Positions 52,844-62,853 of a DNA stretch of 64,000 nt are shown one piece after another (within the stretch, counting starts at the first letter, position 1; each line of letters begins with the position of its first letter). Location: positions 1-64,000 of the forward strand of contig PDNB01000016.1 of assembly GCA_002573585.1 (NCBI GenBank). Direction: 5' to 3'. The notes beneath the pieces are model-generated. The model saw only the letters and a list, made by a program, of their open reading frames with translations. It was not told the origin of the DNA and searched no databases. The position numbers and the translations under genes were made by a program. Source of the DNA: Helicocarpus griseus UAMH5409 (lineage: Eukaryota; Ascomycota; Eurotiomycetes; Onygenales; Ajellomycetaceae).

Positions 52844-52952
52844 GGGGAATTTCTATGTCAAGGATGCCAACCCCAACTCCCGGCCGTGACAATACTGGAG
52901 CTCACAAGCGCCATTTAGTTTGGTTTTGCCGGCGCAAGCTTTCCCCACCTCT

Positions 52953-53430
52953 TCAAAGATCACCATAAGCTTTTTTATTGCCTTCTGGTGACGTTATGAA
53001 ACTGACGTCTCCGACATTAAACGCGTTTCCTGGTTGAGCGGCGGTTACCACGGCGAATGGAACAGAATTTGTCACAGCTTTGCCAGCAGAAGTGACAGTC
53101 ACAACAGGGACCGTATCGGTGGGAGCCGAGCCCACTTTGTCGATGCGCCACTATTTACAACCCATTAGTTGTTTGCCATAAATAAGAGATAAATAGGCAT
53201 TGATTACTATATAGATTCAAGTTTTGAAAATTGATAATGGAAAGGTCAGCATCGATTTAACAATAGCTTGAAAGGGATAAATATATGCGCGTACCCTTTT
53301 TGCTCCGGATCATCCCACTCATCATCCCACCTTACAGGTCTCCCTGCAGAATGCGTAGGGTCGGGCAGTGACGAAGCCGTTAAAGAACTCAAAAGTGCAA
53401 TGAGATGAGAACATGAGTTATCAAATACAT
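52953..53430 (-). CDS. possible small secreted protein, 5' end unresolved
   Basis: The last exon (53142-52953) follows an AG and reads WRIDKVGSAPTDTVPVVTV on to FNVGDVSFITSPEGNKKAYG and a stop. Upstream, a hydrophobic stretch LIALLSSLTASSLPDPTHSAG (about 53425-53350) looks like the end of a signal peptide. A GTAAGG donor after SAGRP (about 53331) joins the two in phase. The start codon was not found in frame, so a further upstream exon or decay must be assumed. No family recognised. Confidence 0.35.
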
Positions 53431-53801
53431 GTTGAGCTGAATTCTTGACTAAGAAATAATCAGTGCTTTCAAGGCGTATGGTGAAGAAAAGGATTTAGTA
53501 ATATAAAAATAAAAAGCTCGTCTCCTGGGAGAGAAGGGCTTTTTAAATTTATCACCATTGGTCTTCCTGATCCGCTGATTCAGTATGCCACCATCTCATT
53601 CATGACATACCAGCGCGAAAGCATCAACTCCACCCGCCCAGAGCATTGAGGTGTAATAATAAAGTACAACTCACTCGAACCCAAATGAGACACATAGCAT
53701 TGTAGCCAACAACGGGGTTCCATATGCATCAGGTGCGTTTCCCGTCCCTATAATTAGTACTAGTAGCTTATCAGATGTTGGGTCTTAGACGTCAGTGTTC
53801 G
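53431..53801. other. intergenic, no gene seen
   Basis: AT-rich with no supported coding sequence. Confidence 0.4.
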
Positions 53802-54295
53802 TTAAAGATGAAGAAGACAGGCATTGCTCGTAGAAGAAACAGTCGTGTATGACCCTGGGAACCCACTAGACATACTTGTCCTGAGCATAGTCTTGGGGCT
53901 CAAAGTTGACCAGGGCAATATGCCGGTGCAGACGAAACGGCCGTTGATGTTGGCGACAAGGTAGCCGCGATCGGCGAACTTAGCCGCGCAACGTCCCGAT
54001 TGTGGGGTTCGGGCCGGTGCGGAAGCTAAAATCAACCTCAATAAATGGCAGCCGTGTCCGACTCTTCAAGGTTCTCATCATCCAGCTCTGCCCTCTCGCC
54101 GCTGGTCCAAGATAACCTCGGCGAGCTAAAGAAGAAGAGTCCGACCATCGCAAATGCTGCCACCAACTTTCCAACGTCTCTGGCATATGGGTCTAGCCTG
54201 AGGTTCTCGGCTTCAGCTCTGCTCTGCGCCTCATTGTTCTTCAAAGGATACTCAATATATGCACGCATAAGGTGTTGAACTATTTTGTCGATCAT
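53802..54295 (-). pseudogene. two overlapping frames of an unrecognised gene
   Basis: The first frame (54295-54038) starts MIDKIVQHLMRAYIEYPLK and includes a hydrophobic helix (VGKLVAAFAMVGLFFF). A second frame (54041-53802) overlaps its end with KFADRGYLVANINGRFVCTG. No splice pair joins them convincingly, so this may be a frameshifted gene. No family recognised. Confidence 0.25.
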
Positions 54296-54795
54296 TTATC
54301 AAGTTACAAGGTGGATTTCTGAATTTGAACAGCAGTAGTAGGAACTAGTAGGAACTTTTTGAATCCTCATCCCTGCAATGACTTCGAATTCCGTTAGTTT
54401 GAGGTCGATATTTTCAACATTCAAGCTCTCACTATTGGCTCTAAAACAGAAGGACTAGTTTTGAGCAAAAGCCTACCGTGCTTATAAATATGTTTCTAAA
54501 GCACCTGAATCATTCCTGAGGAATAGGTGTTCACGTTTCTCTATTGCATCGCATGCACACTGTATGGGAACATTTCTATTACAGAAAGCGAAGGCACTTT
54601 ACTGGGAATTAGTAACGGAAGGAATACAGAGAAGAAGTCAAGAAGAAGGAGAAACTCAATCTTGTTAGGACTGTGGCTGCAGTTAAAAGAAAGAAGAAAG
54701 TTACTTTAGGCGACCTCAAAGCACAGGCTTGTGTGCTACAATGATGCGTATACCAGCTCTCCTTGTATGCTATCTAATATGAGAAGCTAACAACT

Positions 54796-54797
<2 letters not shown>
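54296..54797. other. intergenic, no gene seen
   Basis: AT-rich 500 bp without supported coding sequence. A frame at 54527-54709 is unsupported. Confidence 0.4.

Positions 54798-54829
<32 letters not shown>
54798..54829. repeat. poly-T tract of 32 bases
   Basis: An uninterrupted T run in a gene-poor patch. Confidence 0.9.
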
Positions 54830-54832
<3 letters not shown>

Positions 54833-54924
54833 CGTCTCCAAATCGCTTCTATTCTATTGTCTCCCGTTCCGATCCATCGCCGGGTTTCGTACGCCTACCC
54901 TTAATAGTTCCAGTATCATATACG

Positions 54925-55465
54925 GTGGCCGCATTTATCGACCTTTCCAGCTTTGAAAGAGTGCCAATCGTGAGTAGAGCTACTCTCCACGACGTTTTTA
55001 ATGTTAAGAAAGGTACATCCAATGGCGGATGTGACCAATATTTAACAGGGAAAAAGAATGCGGATCTTGAGGGATATTTCAATAGAAGCCGCAGCTCTCG
55101 TGGTCACCGCATCCGATGCGTTTGATACGTATAACAGCGATAAGCAAATTCAAAAAATTGCAAAAAGTTTCTTCGGTATAAATCCCAATGACGAGCATAA
55201 TGGGACTCAAAGCCGGGAAGATCAAGAAATTCTCGACCACGTTCAATGTATGGGAGCAATGTTTTGTATATTTCTCGCCAACAAAAGTAAGGAGATTCTA
55301 GTCCTGAACCTTTGGTGTTTACAAAGGCTATCTATCCCAACCCACTTTAATTTATCTAATTTAACTAACACTTCATTTATGATTTACCAAAGCCAACCCA
55401 CGACAACCCTCGCAAAAGAACCCGGAAAACTACGCCTGGGCTGCGGCGGCCATATATCTGGCTAG
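54925..55465 (+). pseudogene. frameshifted coding remnant, possibly of a secreted metalloprotease-like protein
   Basis: One frame reads GGCDQYLTGKKNADLEGYFN and, after a shift near 55083, another continues EAAALVVTASDAFDTYNSDK then IQKIAKSFFGINPNDEHNG and DQEILDHVQCMGAMF. The order and spacing are as in the N-terminal part of fungal lysine-specific metallo-endopeptidase-like secreted proteins, but the zinc motif is absent and the match is from memory only. The break has no convincing splice signals. Confidence 0.3.
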
Positions 55466-55694
55466 AAATGGGGCTAAGAGAGATTACTCCAGTGGACGTT
55501 CTAGGAACTTACAAGCGCCTTTGGAGTTCCCATCATAACTTACAATTGAGAGCTGCAGTTACTCTAAGGGAACGGTAGCGGTGGCATATTCTACTTTACA
55601 CTATATAAAGAATAATGGACAAAATGAAACCTGTTGCCGGTTTACCGGCTCCCGTTCCATTGAAAACTAGATACACATGGATTTTTCCCATTTT

Positions 55695-57066
55695 CTAATC
55701 TTTCCAAACAGGCCATTTGGCCGGTGGTGGACGAGGTCTCGGCTGTATAAACCCAGATCCGGGACGTGGGCCCCGGATGCGTAGTACAAGAGCTATACCT
55801 GCGCCACGAAATGCAGCCTCGAGCGCAGGCGGTAGATCCCACATGACAGATTTCCATAGAAGGGGCATTGAATGCTCACTTTCGTGTACAGTCCCGGCAA
55901 TTTCGTGTATACCTACATGGAGCAGATTTGGCAGATGAGACCGTTTGTGCTCCGCAATCTCAATAAGCCAGACCAAGTTTTCGAATTCGAAACGGGCGAA
56001 GGGGCCGTGAACAGAACTGTATTTTATATCTTCCCAAATCTGACCAAAAGCACTTGTTTGGGGATGGAATAATATCTATGTTGCTCGTGGCAATAGCATT
56101 CCAAAGTTAGTATTGATAGAGATAGGGAGACCTGGTTCTAGCTTATCATCTTCAAGGTGTAGAGACAACAAGAACCCACAAAAGAGAAACTATATCTTAC
56201 CTTTAGAGATTCCAAAGAAGGGGGCAATTTAGTATGAAGGTTTTTACGGAGATTTGGGTAGGTTCTGTCCTCGTCCGAAAAGAACAACTCACCTCCTACC
56301 GTCAAGGTGCGCAGGGGCCGGAAACTGTCAAAATTGATAGACCTGGATAATCGCGAACACGAGGTCTCCGAAAATCTGATGTGAACGAGCGTTTTTCGGC
56401 AGACTTTCAGAGCTTCATAAAATGCAGCTGGGTCACTGTCAGTTGGTGGGCTGTTTATAGCACATTCAAGGGTCGTCAATCCTGGACAAGACCGTAGTAT
56501 GGGCAACTCGAGATTTATGCCGCTGTCGCTTCGAAGATTGAGATCGAGTTCCTTTATCGGTTTAGGCTTGAGGAGGGTCACATCACTGCTATCTTTGCAA
56601 TAGGTTCGCTTGATTTTAATATTCTCAATCACGGGTAGCTCCATATACCTTGCAGCATCATGAAGAGATATTTCATCAACGTATAATCTAACAGTGTGAA
56701 GCCTAGAGAATGTGTTTTCTCAAAGATGTCATCCGAGAGAGCGCACGTTCCGAGCCAAAGGTGCTCAAGTTGATGGAGTTTTCCGACAACGTTCCAAACA
56801 TGATGAAGCTTATCCTCCATGGCACCCTCCACGGTGAAGGATCAAGTAAGCCGTACCAGCTCCGGCGATTGAGTGATAGAGCGGTCAAACAGATCCACGT
56901 TGCCAAGATCACCATGGATCTTAAAGTAAGCATATCGGTAGAGAAACACTGGTATCAATTTACTAAAGGCTTTGTTCACCAGTGCAAGATTTGGTAGATC
57001 GCTGCGTAAGCAGTGACCAACGACTATCTGATGGATGATTTCGGGAGGGAGTTTTTGCCATGACAT
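55695..57066 (-). pseudogene. F-box gene with a single internal TGA
   Basis: Three exons (57066-56693, 56648-56201, 56075-55695) are phase-consistent over 401 codons. The F-box is MSWQKLPPEIIHQIVVGHC, then leucine-rich segments (KELDLNLRSDSGINLELPIL, RPLRTLTVGGELFF, PPSLESLK) and a C-terminal block WEDIKYSSVHGPFARFEFE ending in EAAFRGAGIALVLRI, typical of fungal F-box/LRR-like proteins. A TGA at 56844-56842 (codon 75) separates PELVRLT from SFTVEGAMEDKLHHVWN in the same frame. The first intron would be only 44 bp. Apart from the TGA nothing else is broken, so inactivation is recent, or the base is a sequencing error or polymorphism. The intact family targets proteins for ubiquitination; its target is unknown. 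Confidence 0.72.
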
Positions 57067-57508
57067 ATTGAATTTGGATGGGACGAATGGGGTTGAAATA
57101 CCCAGGTAGACCGTAGAACGTAGATAAATTGATATGAGCACTAATGGTACTGGTAGTGTATGGGGGCGGAACATATGGGAGAGGATCATAGTGAGGGAGA
57201 GACAGACAATCTTGAGCGGGCGGGGAATATTGGATAATGACGATGCATCATCTTCAACACCGCCTAAATACCTCGTCGAATACGCGTTGCAGTGCACAAT
57301 CCAAACGCAAAACAAGTTACACGTACCGGACGAAATAGTCCGGGATGCCCATCTGCAGTGCAGGGAACGGTTAATAGGGACGAGCTTGGAAGCTTCATGT
57401 CGCACATCGCATTTCATCTCTTCCAGATAATGAATAAATCAAAGCAATAAATATCTCTTAAACAAGCAAACAACAGCACCCTAAGCATAGATAATTCCAA
57501 AATCCATC
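57067..57508. other. shared upstream region of two divergent genes
   Basis: About 440 bp between the F-box gene (minus) and the sulfotransferase-like gene (plus). No separate feature was seen. Confidence 0.45.
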
Positions 57509-58477
57509 ATGCCCTCCGCTCCAACAACCCCCGCGTCGCCCCGCCCCATCCCCCTCGAGGTCCTCCACCTCAGCATGCCCCGCACGGGCTCCCTTTCAAT
57601 GATGGCCGCCTACAGAATCCTAGGCCTGAGCACATACCACGGCTTCGACTACGCCGCACGCCCGGGCGACCAGATAGAGTGGGACCGGGCAATCGATGCC
57701 AAGTTCTACGGCAAGGGAAAACCCTATGAGCGCGAGGATTTCGACAGGATCCTAGGCGAGTTTGCAGTTATCTCTGATGTCCCGGCCATCGCGTTTTCAG
57801 AGGAGTTGGTGCGGATGTTTCCAGAGGTATGTACATGTACAAAATGCATAAAAAGGACGGTGATAGTACTATGTCAGATGAAGTTAGCAAGCTCTCTCCA
57901 TGTTGACAAAACCAAACCCACCGACCCCACGGGGGTTAGTTAAGTATTTTAAGCACAGGCCAAAGTAGTCCTCGTCTCCCGCGACATAAACAAATGGCAC
58001 GCCTCCTTCTGCACCAACGTCGTCGACAAAAGCTACACCTGGATGACGCTGATTCTGCGAAACGTCTTTGACCGCTTCCTCGCCGCGCGCCCAGCAACGA
58101 CGTTCTTCAAGCTCTTGTACGCCATGTTCAACGCCACGGACCGCGAGGGAGTCGAACAGAATGCGCAAGAGACATATAGACGGCACTATGAGAATGTGAG
58201 GAAGTTGGTGCCGCCGGAGAGACTGCTGGAGTACAAGCTGGGCAGTGGATGGGCGCCGTTGTGTGAGTTTTTGGGAAAGGAGGTGCCGCCGCCTGACGTG
58301 GAGTTTCCATGGTTGAATGAGAGCGAGGAGTTTGTTAAGTGGATGCGACAGGTGCAGATTAACGCTTTGAAGAGGAGCATGAGGAGCACGGTGGGCTCGC
58401 TGTATTTTCAGATCCCGCTTGTGGTTGGGGTGCTGGCTTGGTATCTAGGTAGGATTGGACTTTCGAGAGAGCATTAA
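57509..58477 (+). CDS. fungal sulfotransferase-like P-loop protein
   Basis: Two exons (57509-57826, 57959-58477) give 278 residues; the intron is 132 bp. The N-terminal strand and loop read PLEVLHLSMPRTGSLSMMAAYRILGL, the fungal version of the sulfotransferase PAPS-binding loop (PRTGTxS). ISDVPAIAFSEELVRMFPE is followed by AKVVLVSRDINKWHASF, the second PAPS-contact strand with the Arg/Asp typical of this family. FGKEVPPPDVEFPWLNESEEF matches the C-terminal core, and a hydrophobic tail (FQIPLVVGVLAWYLGRIGL) suggests membrane anchoring. Proteins of this type are often misnamed NAD-dependent epimerases; their acceptor is unknown. Confidence 0.82.
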
Positions 58478-59853
58478 TAAATGATTTCATGGCTTCCATC
58501 GGATATAGAAGTGTGCACTTGACACTGGTGTAATACAGATAAATTCTTCATAAATAGCTTGTTGAAGTGACTGTAATCTCTGATTCTTCTAAAGATATCA
58601 GTTGCATCTTCACCTGCAAAGGCCTTTGCATACTGTTAAAGTACCTTTTTATTCATCCCAGGGAGGGCCTTGACCTCCTCAAAGCGTCGCCGGTTGCTGC
58701 TTGATAAAAGTTCGGGGGCTAAACTGGGGTCAGTACGCCCATCATTGACAACATAATCACATAATTCTAAAAATGGCTGTATTTCGCTTAACCACGCGAG
58801 TATCATTGTCCCGACATCCTTGGGGAGAAACCGACCGGTGAAAACGTAAACAAATCCGCGATTTTAATGCAGACGACCATCAAGAAGAGGGTGCACCACC
58901 TAAGAGTGTGCCGCCCTCAAAATGGTCCCTCCAGAGGGTTTAAGGGCGTGGTTGTCGTGCGTGTTGAGATGGAGGCGACAACACCCCGGCCCACATGAGG
59001 TTCTTCTTGACCCTTCCGTACCATAGGTAGTAACTGTTGTCTGACTGGAAATCTAAAGTTCCGGCATCCTATAAGGGAAGACAGCCCTGCCTGGTAAAGG
59101 GTTAGCAGGTGCAGCTTTGATATCTGCAGACACAGTACTCTATGCTTGACGAGTTGTGGAGCGAAGCGGAGTGATATCTCACCTATCTAGTTGGTAGATG
59201 GTCGAGAATTCGCAGTACGTGAGAAGCAGGTGACCTAGCAGCTGTTGCAAGGTCCCATATAGGAAGGCATACACAGTCCTGTTACTGGGAGGTTCATTTC
59301 GTCAGAGCACCCTGTTTTGTTGGTATATGGGAAAAGCGGACACAGAGGCTGCCCCTATCAACAAAAAACTCGGCTTCAAGGAACAAAAGAAGTTGAGATC
59401 ACAAAGGACTTCACTCAGCGGTCCACAACCTCTTAGCAAATCAAGGCTCATGTGCTACACGATATTTTTTAGTACATAACAAGGAGAAGAGAAGAAGCGA
59501 AAGAATGTTGGGTGGCACCCTTCTTTCAATATTCGGCCCGGAATCACTGGCCGGCTGAAATGAAATCACACCCCAAGCGTTAAACTGTCAAAAGTGAAGG
59601 ACTTTCAATGTAGGGTGTGTTTCTCAACGGGTGATAGCATGCAAACTGTGAAAAGGGTACGAATGTGAAGGATATGCTGGACGGGAATGAATTGAGAAGA
59701 CATCTTCCAGAAAGCAATGTAGAGTACATACATTCATCATCCATATGCAGTAAATGGTGACAATAAGAGACATTTCCACATTTCCTATCATCATGCCGAG
59801 TGTCATATGCTCGTGATATGCGTCAAAAATGGCACTGACAGACAATGCCGTCT
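58478..59853. other. 1.4-kb gene-poor region
   Basis: Only short coding-like stretches are visible (see 58636). The remainder shows no domain, RNA or repeat. Confidence 0.45.
58636..58806 (-). CDS. short coding-like frame of unknown status
   Basis: A 56-codon frame from ATG reads MILAWLSEIQPFLELCDYVV and NDGRTDPSLAPELL, and the frame stays open upstream (RGFVYVFTGRFLPKDVG) to 58863. Its composition looks coding, but no start with leader or family was recognised. It may be an exon or relic. Confidence 0.2.
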   Translation of the reverse strand: MILAWLSEIQPFLELCDYVVNDGRTDPSLAPELLSSSNRRRFEEVKALPGMNKKVL

Positions 59854-61367
59854 TCAAGCAGGAGCCGCCGCCGCCGCCTGCTGCTCACGCCGCGCTTGCA
59901 CCTGCGCCTGTTTCAAAGCCATGAACTTGGGCAATAGCGGATTCTCCAGAGCCGCTTTAGCCGCCTCATTGCCGGCTATCCCTTTGCTTATTCCCTGTCC
60001 TGACCCCAGATGTTGCTGGTCATATCCATAACCCGTCAACTTGACGCCCAAGAAATACCTCCTTGAACTCTTTGTTTCCTGAATTGGTGGTTTCTCGTCG
60101 TAATATGTAATTTTGACCCCCTTGTCCATAATCCGTTTCGAAAGCTCCTCTTTGTAGCGGACCATATCAGGTTGATAATCGCCATGTTTCTCCAGCCTTG
60201 GTATCCAGAGCTTGGCCAGCCATTCTTCGGCTACCTCAACCCCCCTTCCGCGGTGAGACAGGATGACAGCCCCAACGTAAGCTTCAAAAATGTCGCCCTT
60301 GATCTTCATCCATCTTTTCGGCTCATTCCTAATTCGAGGATCCAATAGTAGTCTCCTATCAAGGCCATAGGCCCCGGCAAATTGACCCAGTGTATCGTTA
60401 TTTACCAGGTCTTCCCGAATACGGGCAAGACAACCGGCAGGGGCGCGCGGACAGGAATCCCAAATCAGCCGAGTCGACATACTTTGAATGTAAGCATCGC
60501 CTAAATGCTCTAGCCTTTCATAGCTTTTCTCCCCCGGCAAGCTATGTTCACTATCCTTAACATAGCCCTGATGAGTGAACACCGCAGCTTCTAGCTCGGG
60601 ATCCAGCAACGCAGGTAGAGGAGGGAGTTTTCTCTCTTGCGAGAGTCGCAGCGCTTCCTCCCGTACCTTATCTTTGCAAGATATATTATGGTATAAACGA
60701 TCTGAGGTGGCTTTTTCGAGTCCGAATGCCCTACCAAGCTCTACCAGAGCTCTCACGGCGTCTTCTCCCTTTCCTGGATTTTTTGAATTTAAAAGTGACG
60801 GAATCTGCTCCGTCTGTGTGAGAAGTTTGCTGGTTAATCTCTCAAGTCGTGCTAGACGGCTTTGGAGGTTTTCTGCGTCTCTTTCGGCGCCGGGAGGAGA
60901 TATAGAGCGCTTGGTCTTCGATTCGGAGGTAGGTGCGTTCTGAAGAAAAGTCATCATTAGTTCCAAGGTCTATCTTAGACGGCGTACGAGCAAAGAAATC
61001 TCTTTCTCCCTCTCTTTTCTCCTGGAAACTAGGATGGAAAATCCCGACAGATGGCATCCACTGACCTTTTTGCCTTTTCCCTCCTTCTTTTCCTTTGACG
61101 TCTTTTTAGTCGCCGATATCTCCTCGGAGCCCTAAAGAAACAACCGTCAGTTGAGCTAAAAAAAGTAAAATGTACTGACTGTTTCCTATGTTTAAAGACG
61201 AAAGCGCATAACAAAACGAAGATAGATGGCGGAGCATTCGCGCTGACCTTGGTAGCTTTCTGTTTTTTCGTGCTCGTTTCAATCACTGCTGTCTCCCCGC
61301 TCTGGGCCTCAAATTTCCGTTTTGTATTCATCGCTTGTACTCGCGAAAGCAAGGGTTCCGCGACCAT
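59854..61367 (-). CDS. RNase III family endoribonuclease, Rnt1-like
   Basis: Three exons (61367-61248, 61131-61066, 60939-59854) give 423 residues with introns of 116 and 126 bp. Residues 1-110 are charged and Lys-rich (nuclear localisation likely, TKKQKATK and KEKKEGKGKK). The RNase III domain contains the signature SYERLEHLGDAYIQSMSTRL (about residues 198-217; the usual ERLEFLGDA with His for Phe) and the second metal-site segment IKGDIFEAYVGAVILS. A double-stranded RNA-binding domain follows, ending GNEAAKAALENP. Such enzymes process rRNA, snRNA and snoRNA precursors in the nucleus. The Gln/Ala-rich C-terminus is unusual. It is divergent from the mitochondrial ribosomal protein gene at 61772 with about 400 bp between them. 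Confidence 0.9.
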
Positions 61368-61771
61368 TTTCCTTCCTAATCAAGGCCAGGTGTATATACT
61401 GCACTCGCGAAAAAAGCCGGCGCGGGGAGACGGGGAGACGCGAAGGCAAGGGCCTTTAGACCGGGATGGTTAGCTTTGGAGATAAAGCTGACATTCAAAG
61501 TAAAAATGAAGGAGGGCTGCACACAAATCAATATCAATCCCAGTTTGTTATAGTAGTAAATACAACAGTAGTAGTTGTGGAGAGTTACAGTTCGCGGCGC
61601 AAGAGTCTCCATAAGTCCGCAGCACATAGTTATTTTCCCAAACAGGACTAGCGCCAATCTCTCCGAAAAGCATCTCCGACATCCATCATCATCACCATCA
61701 TACCACGACGGTTAAGCAACGAACGACGACATCGACGGCTGCAATTGCAACGACGGCACACGCTAGACAGG

Positions 61772-62290
61772 ATGTCTGTCCCCCGCTCCCGGATCTTGGA
61801 CCTTGTCAAGGTTGGTCTTGTCTCATCCAATGCCATTGAACGTCCTGCTAATGCTTCCAATCCAAAGGCCCAATGTCGCATCTTCTCGCACACCTTCAAC
61901 CCTACGCAACAACGACTAGGAAATAAAGTCCTACGGCAACGGTTACGGGGCCCAGCACTAGCGTCATACTATCCTCAAAGAATAGGCACGTTGAAGGAGT
62001 TGGGCGAGGCCTACGATGCTCTTGGGCTTCGGGTTGTCGACTACCCAGAGGGAAAGCGACTGGAAGTTATAGAAAAGTGCGTTGAATGGCTTGTCCTAGA
62101 CAAAATGGGAATTGTCGGTTACTGACACTCGTTCATAGACTAAAAAAGCGTGGCAAAGGCGCTCCCAAGAAGAAGCGCACCGCTGCAGGTAAGAGGAAGG
62201 AGGCTCTCTATTCGCAACAAGGTTCTTGTGCTTTGACTGACTTCTCTGTTTTCTTCTCTGCTAGAGTCGCGATCGGCCAAGAGAAGGTAG
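61772..62290 (+). CDS. RSM27: mitochondrial small-subunit ribosomal protein mS33 (Rsm27/MRPS33)
   Basis: Three exons (61772-62076, 62139-62188, 62265-62290) give 126 residues. MSVPRSRILDLVKV at the N-terminus, then CRIFSHTFNPTQQRLGNKVL and RQRLRGPALASYYPQRIGTL, and the basic end KRGKGAPKKKRTAAESRSAK match the family end to end. The middle and last exons are tiny (50 and 26 bases); the frame is only correct with both introns removed. A 25-residue insertion (SSNAIERPANASNPKAQ) lies between the first helix and the core. It is a component of the mitochondrial ribosome. Confidence 0.93.
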
Positions 62291-62853
62291 ATGGGTGCAT
62301 TACGTCTCCTTGTACATTGTACTACACCCGGTTGATTTGGCGGATCTTTAATTTACGTGCATTGACATTGCAATGGTTTTCTTTATGGGCAATTTACCAC
62401 CGGTTTCAACATTTGGCTGGTTGGAAGGAGTGGTTTGGTTTGGGTTCAGCAACTGTATTATTTAAAGTGTTAGTATTTATAAATTCAATAGAGCCTTCAC
62501 GGCTTCATCAGCAAAGATTTCAACTAGTTTGTACGGTATTATCGGCCCTTCTTCCACAAGGGTAGCCCATCGTGGATCTTTTTGGCTGGCGCCAATCAGC
62601 CACGTGACCTCGAACTTCACCTGCAACGGAGCTTTCCAACTCTCGCCTCTTGAACACTCGACATATCTAAACAACGCGCAATCCTTTCAACATCTAACCC
62701 CGTCATCCAATACTCGGTAGCGGCTCAATAATACTCTCTATTGCTCGCCCTTACATGTCTATGCCTGTTTCCAGTGTTTGAGTGACTGAGGTGACGGGCT
62801 AAAGGGATTATCTTCTCCCAGCCTCTCTAGCACATCTACGGTAATTCTCCGAT
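62291..62853. other. spacer between mS33 and Cus1 genes
   Basis: About 560 bp with no supported gene. The right end carries CT-rich leader sequence for the next gene. Confidence 0.5.
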
